Shown: positions 6,175-6,766 of the stretch, piece after piece
Position numbering within the stretch: position 1 is the first letter of the stretch
How the letters are laid out: each line of letters opens with the position of its first letter
DNA from: an uncultured Lacinutrix sp.
GTDB taxonomy: Bacteria; Bacteroidota; Bacteroidia; Flavobacteriales; Flavobacteriaceae
Direction: 5' to 3'
DNA: 6,766 nucleotides
NCBI GenBank assembly: GCA_937916035.1
Contig: CALGIH010000029.1
Span: forward strand, 1-6,766
Notes under the pieces: model-generated
What the model saw: the letters and a program-made list of their open reading frames with translations, nothing else
Database searches by the model: none
What the model was told of the DNA's origin: nothing
Position numbers and translations under genes: made by a program

Positions 6175-6537
6175 ATGAAGAAAAGTATTTTATTATTAGC
6201 CCTTCTATTCGTCGCAGCATTATCTTTTGGACAAGCTGGCACGATTGTGAAAACCGAAAAAAGCGGAGATGTTACTGAAGCTACATATTATTATGAAGAC
6301 GGAACAGTACAACAACAAGGCACTTTTAATGCCAAAGGAAAATTACATGGAACTTGGAAAAGTTATGATGTTCATGGAAATAAATTAGCAGTTGGAAAAT
6401 ACGCCAATAATAAGAAAGTTGGCAAATGGCTTTTCTGGACTGATGGTAAATTAACTGAAGTTGACTATGTCGATTCTAGAATTGTAAGTGTCAATGAATG
6501 GAAAAACAAAACAGAAGTAGCCGTTAGAAATAAATAA
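6175..6537 (+). CDS. Small secreted protein with YwqK/MORN-like repeats, function unknown
   Basis: 120 residues with a clear signal peptide: MKKS, a hydrophobic core (5-16) and cleavage around SFGQ-A (19-21), so it is exported to the periplasm or beyond. The mature part carries about two MORN_2/YwqK-type repeats: YYYEDGTVQQQGTF to GTWKSYD (38-65) and HGNKLAVGKY to GKWLFW (67-88), marked by G-x-W and Y-x-x-G-x motifs that make short beta hairpins. I recall similar flavobacterial proteins listed as YwqK-family antitoxins, or mistakenly as nicotinic acid mononucleotide adenylyltransferases; neither is supported here, since no nucleotide-binding motif and no toxin partner are visible. The gene is monocistronic, with a strong promoter 38 bp upstream and a terminator just after it. 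It lies back-to-back with the porin-pit unit and shares phased TGTTAA repeats, suggesting possible co-regulation. The start is fixed by the signal peptide. Confidence 0.85.
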   Translation: MKKSILLLALLFVAALSFGQAGTIVKTEKSGDVTEATYYYEDGTVQQQGTFNAKGKLHGTWKSYDVHGNKLAVGKYANNKKVGKWLFWTDGKLTEVDYVDSRIVSVNEWKNKTEVAVRNK

Positions 6538-6551
6538 TAAAACTAAACATA

Positions 6552-6583
6552 AAAAAAAGCTCCTTATTTAGGGAGCTTTTTTT
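6552..6583. terminator. Bidirectional intrinsic terminator between convergent genes
   Basis: GCTCC (6559-6563) pairs with GGAGC (6572-6576), extended by A7/T7 (6552-6558 with 6577-6583) to a 12-bp stem with an 8-nt loop that may close by two more pairs. It lies 14 bp after the small secreted gene and 23 bp beyond the stop codon of the minus-strand receptor-like gene, so it can serve both. Confidence 0.9.
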
Positions 6584-6606
6584 ATGACTAATTCTTAATG
6601 TATTTA

Positions 6607-6766
6607 CTAAAATGTATAGGTGTATCCTAAAGAAAATTCTGTCCCAGGAGTTCTTAATGAGAATATTTGATCTTGTGCTTTAAACGATTTATACACACTT
6701 TCTCTGTCGCTTCCTAGTATGTTAGATACTTTTATATCGATATTTGAACTTCTTTTTTATCCAAAT
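6607..6766 (-). CDS. C-terminal end of a TonB-dependent-receptor-like outer-membrane protein (partial, probably frameshifted at window edge)
   Basis: On the minus strand a frame ending in TAG (6609-6607) encodes 49 residues from KRSSNIDIKVSNILG through DRESVYKSFKAQDQIFSL to TEFSLGYTYTF. The pattern of an IxxNILGSD-like strand, a YKSF/DQIFSLRTPG turn, and a final strand FSLGYTYTF ending in phenylalanine is typical of the last barrel strands of flavobacterial outer-membrane receptors (TonB-dependent or outer-membrane beta-barrel family). Upstream, the same frame meets TAA at 6759-6757, just beyond an A6 run (6758-6753). With one more A the frame would stay open through LDKKRSSN. So there is either a sequencing or assembly slip in the homopolymer or a true frameshift; only 7 bp beyond it are visible. 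Which receptor this is, and its substrate, cannot be told. Confidence 0.6.

Noticed and set aside
6175..6537. Toxin-antitoxin module or nucleotidyltransferase
   Set aside because: The protein has a signal peptide, no partner gene, and no nucleotide-binding motif.
1..6766. Mobile element, CRISPR array or defence system
   Set aside because: No transposase, integrase, terminal inverted repeats with target duplications, or spaced repeats of CRISPR type were found; all genes look chromosomal and housekeeping- or envelope-related.

Overview
The window is AT-rich and comes from a Bacteroidota genome, most likely a marine member of the Flavobacteriaceae. The support is the type of genes present (a Flavobacteriia-type NrdA tail ending in CLMCGS, a CEKE lipoprotein, an SFGQ-type signal peptide, a TonB-receptor C-terminus ending in GYTYTF), the absence of Shine-Dalgarno sequences, and a textbook Bacteroidota -7 promoter element (TAnnTTTG) near 6130. 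No mobile element, tRNA, rRNA or CRISPR is visible.

Layout. 1-1257 (+) is the 3' part of the class I ribonucleotide reductase large-subunit gene nrdA. It shares a bidirectional terminator with a convergent gene (1316-2032, -) for a small outer-membrane-type lipoprotein resembling DUF6503. After a second strong terminator comes a leftward phosphate-uptake unit: a phosphate-selective-type outer-membrane porin (4577-5782, -), followed 69 bp downstream by a Pit/PHO4 inner-membrane phosphate transporter with a fused C-terminal PhoU-like domain (2216-4507, -). Together they would form an outer-to-inner membrane route for phosphate. Divergent from the porin is a small secreted protein with YwqK/MORN-like repeats (6175-6537, +), followed by a bidirectional terminator and the last ~50 codons of a TonB-dependent-receptor-like gene on the minus strand (6607-6766), which appears out of frame at the window edge.

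The most interesting part is the 392-bp divergent intergenic region (5783-6174). It holds a strong minus-strand intrinsic terminator (5862-5889) with no annotated gene in front of it, which implies either an unannotated ~100-nt RNA or a leader attenuator. This RNA would carry a 15-nt stretch perfectly complementary to the porin leader, ending 7 nt before the porin start codon. A weaker match exists in the leader of the divergent small gene, and a short one in the pit leader.

The three intergenic stretches in front of porin, pit and the small secreted gene also carry TGTTA-type direct repeats at 11-bp spacing, the periodicity of Pho boxes. My working hypothesis is a small phosphate-linked regulon with a DNA-level control (11-bp repeats) and a possible RNA-level control (the antisense-like RNA). 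Both are inferred from sequence only.
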